Of a DNA stretch of 64,000 nucleotides, positions 61,601 to 64,000 are shown one piece after another. The notes beneath the pieces are model-generated. The model did no database searches and was not told the DNA's origin. It saw only the letters and a program-made list of their open reading frames with translations. The stretch's first letter is position 1. Each line of letters opens with the position of its first letter. The translations under genes were made by a program, and so were the position numbers. The DNA is from Eudorina sp. 2006-703-Eu-15 (lineage: Eukaryota > Chlorophyta > Chlorophyceae > Chlamydomonadales > Volvocaceae): NCBI GenBank assembly GCA_003117195.1, contig BDSI01000077.1:317501-381500 (forward strand). The letters are read 5' to 3'.

Positions 61601-64000
61601 TGCAGCCGCTGGGCCCCGGGTTTGACGTATGGGCGGCCGGGCGGCCCCGGGTTGGGCGGCGGCGGCGCCATCGGGCGGAGACGGAGCGGACATTTCGTAG
61701 GTCCCCTTTTGAGGGAGGGGGACTGCCCCCGGTAGGGTTGCCATCACGGCAGCCTGGGAGCGCCACACGCCGGGGGCAGCGAAGCGCTAGCCGGCGGCCG
61801 GCAGTGGGAGGCACGACAGACGACACACACAGAGGGCCCCAGCTGCATCTCCAGCAACCGGTTTGACCTCGGGCTGGGTCGGGTCCTGCTGTCCCTTGCA
61901 TGTCCGTCGCAGCCCCGCGTAAGCCGCCCGCACAGCCGCGACTCTCCATTACGGGGACACAATGTCTTTGCTTCTGCTTTATCGCATGTCGCCCCTCTTT
62001 TCTATATCCACGTCCCCGGCCTGTCGGCAATGCGCCGCCAACGGCCTCACTCGTCCGCGTGCGCAATTAGGGTCCTCGCAAGTCGTGTCTCTCGGTTTAT
62101 TTTAACACAGAGGGCCGTCGTCTGTCCCGTGTTTTGCTGGCTGGGTCAGTGCTGGGATGGCGCGTGTGTCCCGCTGGGCTCTCTCCACCCACGTCGTAGC
62201 GTCGTATGGGGCGAACTGATGCCGTCACTTCTGAAGCGGCCAAGTCCGGGATGAGTCGCCGCGATGCTGATCGTGATGCGTCCGTCCCTGTGGCGTTGCG
62301 TGGGGTTTTCCTTGCCGGCGCTGTCTCCCCCCCCCCCCGCCTGCAGGATACTCGGCCCTAACGGCTGACGGCAGGCCGCGGCGGCGGCGCCATCCCCCCG
62401 GCCCCATCGTCAAGGGTACGTGTGCTGCCCTTAAGGGCGTTTGCTGTGCTACAGCGGAACCGCGCGCCCTCTGCCTCTCGGCCCTCGTTGATATGTGGTG
62501 GTTGCTCGCCGCTGGTGGGGGCGCCCATGCCAGACGACCCCTAACGACTTCCTCCTGTCCTGAGAGTGTGTCGGGCGCCGTTTCATCCCCTTTACATCCC
62601 GCGCACGGACTGGATCCATCTCTTTGTGTGTTTTGATTCCTCTCTATGTGTGTTTAGGAAAGAGCCCGCCTGACCTCTCCCTGTGTGTGTGTCTGTAAAA
62701 GAGAAATGTGTTGAATTGCAACCCGCCCGCCCGTGTGTGTGTATATATGTCTGGCGCTAACACACATTTCGCATCCCCTTTTCCTTCACCTGCTGCGACA
62801 GTCGCGGGCATCGTGCCCGGCATTGCGTGCCAGACGACGGAAGAGGACCTGCCGAACCCCGAGGTGCGCTGCGCCTGTGGCGTGTGTGGCCACGGACTCC
62901 ACCGCGGCTGGCTCTAAATCAGTTTCTACTTCGGGTTTTCGGAATGGAGCTCCGAAACTAGGCGAACCTATAAGCACCTGTGTTGTGCATCGTGCCATCT
63001 TTTGCCACTTTGCCTTGGACAGCTGCCTGACCGTGGAGCCTGGAGCGGCGTCACCCAAGGCTGCTGCTGTGTCCATATGGAAGCGCGCACGTTAGTTGCT
63101 CGCTTCCTCCACCACATGGCCACATCGGGGCTGAAAGTCAAATATGTACACGTTTATTTTGTGGTGGATGAGTTTGTGGTGGACTGACTCCTGTTTGCGT
63201 GTCCGTGTGCGTACTCGTGTGGGTTTAGATGAGAGACCCGCCGACACTCGTGTGTGTGTATGTGCGCATGCGTGTGTACCGTTGCAGGACCAGCTCGAAC
63301 TTGAGGAGTCCAGGGCGCGGTTGGCGGCGGAGGCGACGGAGACGCGGCGGCTGCTCCTGACCGGAAACGGCGGCAAGACGCGCGACCAGGTCCGAGTGGG
63401 TCTCTCCAGGGGGCCTTCAGGGCTGTCGGCCCAATTGGGTTCCTAAGCAGGGGTGTCCATCCAGCATACCAACACGCCACGGTTATGGGTGGGCTTCTTG
63501 TTAAACACGCCAATAATTGTATTTTGTATACGCTGGGTAGACCGCTATGTGCAAAGCCGGCGTCCGGTGGGAGGGCAATCTGCGCCTCACCCCTCCACCC
63601 TCCATCCTGACTCCCACCTGCGCACCACCGACGCACCGACGCAGATGCTGGAGGACGCACTCAAGTCGGCGGAGGTCGCCATCCAGTTACTCAAGCCGCG
63701 GCCCATCGGCGCGACGCTCCTGTCGGAGCCCGACTCGCCCCACACCTACAACGACGGAGGCGCCCAAGACACCGTCGAAGCCGCCTGGCGGCCGTTTGGC
63801 CGCGGCCCCGAGCCGTACAGCCGTTCGACCAGCTTCGCGGCCGTCGTGCCGCTGGGAGGCGCGGTCGCACCCGGTGGTGGCGGCGGCGGTGCTGCGCAGC
63901 CGATGCCCGGGCGGCAGCAGGACGGGTCATCCTCGGCGGCCGCAAAGAGCACCCGGGGCGGCGGCGAGATGTACGGCAAGGGCCCCGAGCCGTTCAGCCT
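49619..64000 (+). CDS. Paralogue 2 of the large VWA-linked protein, no VWA domain, 3' end off window
   Basis: Exons: 49619-49729, 50040-50231, 50533-50970, 51597-51878, 52276-52653, about 52997-53335, 54229-54456, 54911-55132, 55325-55603, 56075-56243, 56697-57391, 57601-57736, 58351-58502, 59046-59395, 59903-60086, 60328-60552, 60820-60912, 61316-61466, 62347-62415, 62802-62863, 63288-63389, 63645 to the window end. From 54911 on it follows paralogue 1 exon by exon with conserved phases and many equal lengths (222, 279, 169, 136, 152, 225 nt). The VWA exons have no counterpart. The first seven exons are Ser/Arg/Gly/Ala-rich phase-0 modules, several with motifs like LSREGSRTSFRPAS and ending Leu-Pro-Trp or Leu-Pro-Leu at GTGAG donors. 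The start at 49619 and the exon at 52997 (weak acceptor, Pro-Ala-Pro-Ser-Pro repeats) are tentative. The last exon is open to the edge and is homologous to exon 20 of paralogue 1. Confidence 0.8.
52997..53175 (+). repeat. 21-bp coding repeat, Pro-Ala-Ala-Pro-Ser-Pro-Thr
   Basis: About eight copies of a 21-bp unit encode PAAPSPT-like, extensin-like repeats at the start of the sixth exon of paralogue 2. Part could instead be intronic polypyrimidine tract if a different acceptor is used. Confidence 0.7.
56576..56607 (+). repeat. Duplicated exon start in the intron of paralogue 2
   Basis: A 32-bp copy of the first bases of the exon at 56697. It is preceded by GCGGCAG, so it could serve as an alternative acceptor. 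The following sequence stays open for a while in the correct frame. The equivalent copy in paralogue 1 is at 33476-33507. Confidence 0.88.
57737..57945 (+). repeat. Polypurine GAGGAGGGGG tract after donor, paralogue 2
   Basis: About 210 bases of almost pure purine begin at the GTGAGG donor at the end of the exon 57601-57736. This is an expanded version of the tract in paralogue 1 and would encode Glu/Gly repeats if the intron were retained. Confidence 0.85.
58585..58830 (+). repeat. 83-bp tandem repeat, three copies
   Basis: Head-to-tail copies starting GAATCTTCCGGTCGAAATTG lie in the intron between exons 58351-58502 and 59046-59395. Copies differ by a few bases. Confidence 0.9.
59425..59541 (+). 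repeat. 11-bp GGATTGGTACC repeat
   Basis: About ten perfect copies of an 11-bp unit containing the palindrome GGTACC lie in the intron following the exon ending at 59395. Confidence 0.95.
62651..62733 (+). repeat. GTGTGTTTAG/CCCGCC dispersed motif
   Basis: Two adjacent variants of a motif like GTGTTTAGAnAGAGACCCGCC are followed by GT-rich sequence. Related copies are near 14153, 44109 and 63225, in introns or intergenic DNA. It is probably a fragment of an old repeat family. Confidence 0.4.

Overview
The window looks like nuclear DNA of a green alga close to Chlamydomonas and the volvocine algae. Coding sequence is very GC-rich with G or C at most third positions. Genes are split by many short GT-AG introns with C/T-rich 3' ends. 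Proteins carry long Ala, Gly, Pro and Ser low-complexity stretches. Introns are full of mini- and microsatellites. No bacterial, viral or organellar operon structure is seen, and no complete transposon was recognised. All exon models were built by hand from splice signals and phase. The three complete models close in frame.

Layout. (1) 1-7228, minus strand: a giant Ala/Pro-rich gene whose 3' end runs off the left edge. One reading frame stays open for 6.7 kb and joins in phase to an upstream exon. (2) 8549-8767, plus: an isolated first-exon-like coding fragment. It is cut off by (3) 9104-10466, an inverted partial copy of the 3' end of the next gene. (4) 10673-18557, plus: a 16-exon CDK11/CDKG-type cyclin-dependent kinase (PITSLRE family). 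(5) 19569-26363, plus: a 13-exon ORC5, the origin recognition complex subunit 5. (6) 26364-28421: intergenic, with one unassigned ORF. (7) 28422-42456, plus: a 22-exon gene for a 2,043-residue protein with a degenerate N-terminal VWA domain and a long conserved region I do not recognise. (8) 42457-49618: 7 kb with no convincing gene. (9) 49619 to the right edge, plus: a tandem paralogue of (7) that lacks the VWA exons and has instead a string of small Ser/Arg-rich phase-0 exons. Its last exons are cut by the window end.

The paralogue pair (7)/(9) is the most informative part. It shows two intron presence/absence differences and three 5' splice sites that are GC in one copy and GT in the other. 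It has near-identical exons and intron ends that suggest gene conversion, and a duplicated exon start kept in both copies. One intron minisatellite duplicates its own splice donor. The kinase and ORC5 are standard cell-cycle and replication genes; nothing in the sequence shows that the neighbours share a pathway.
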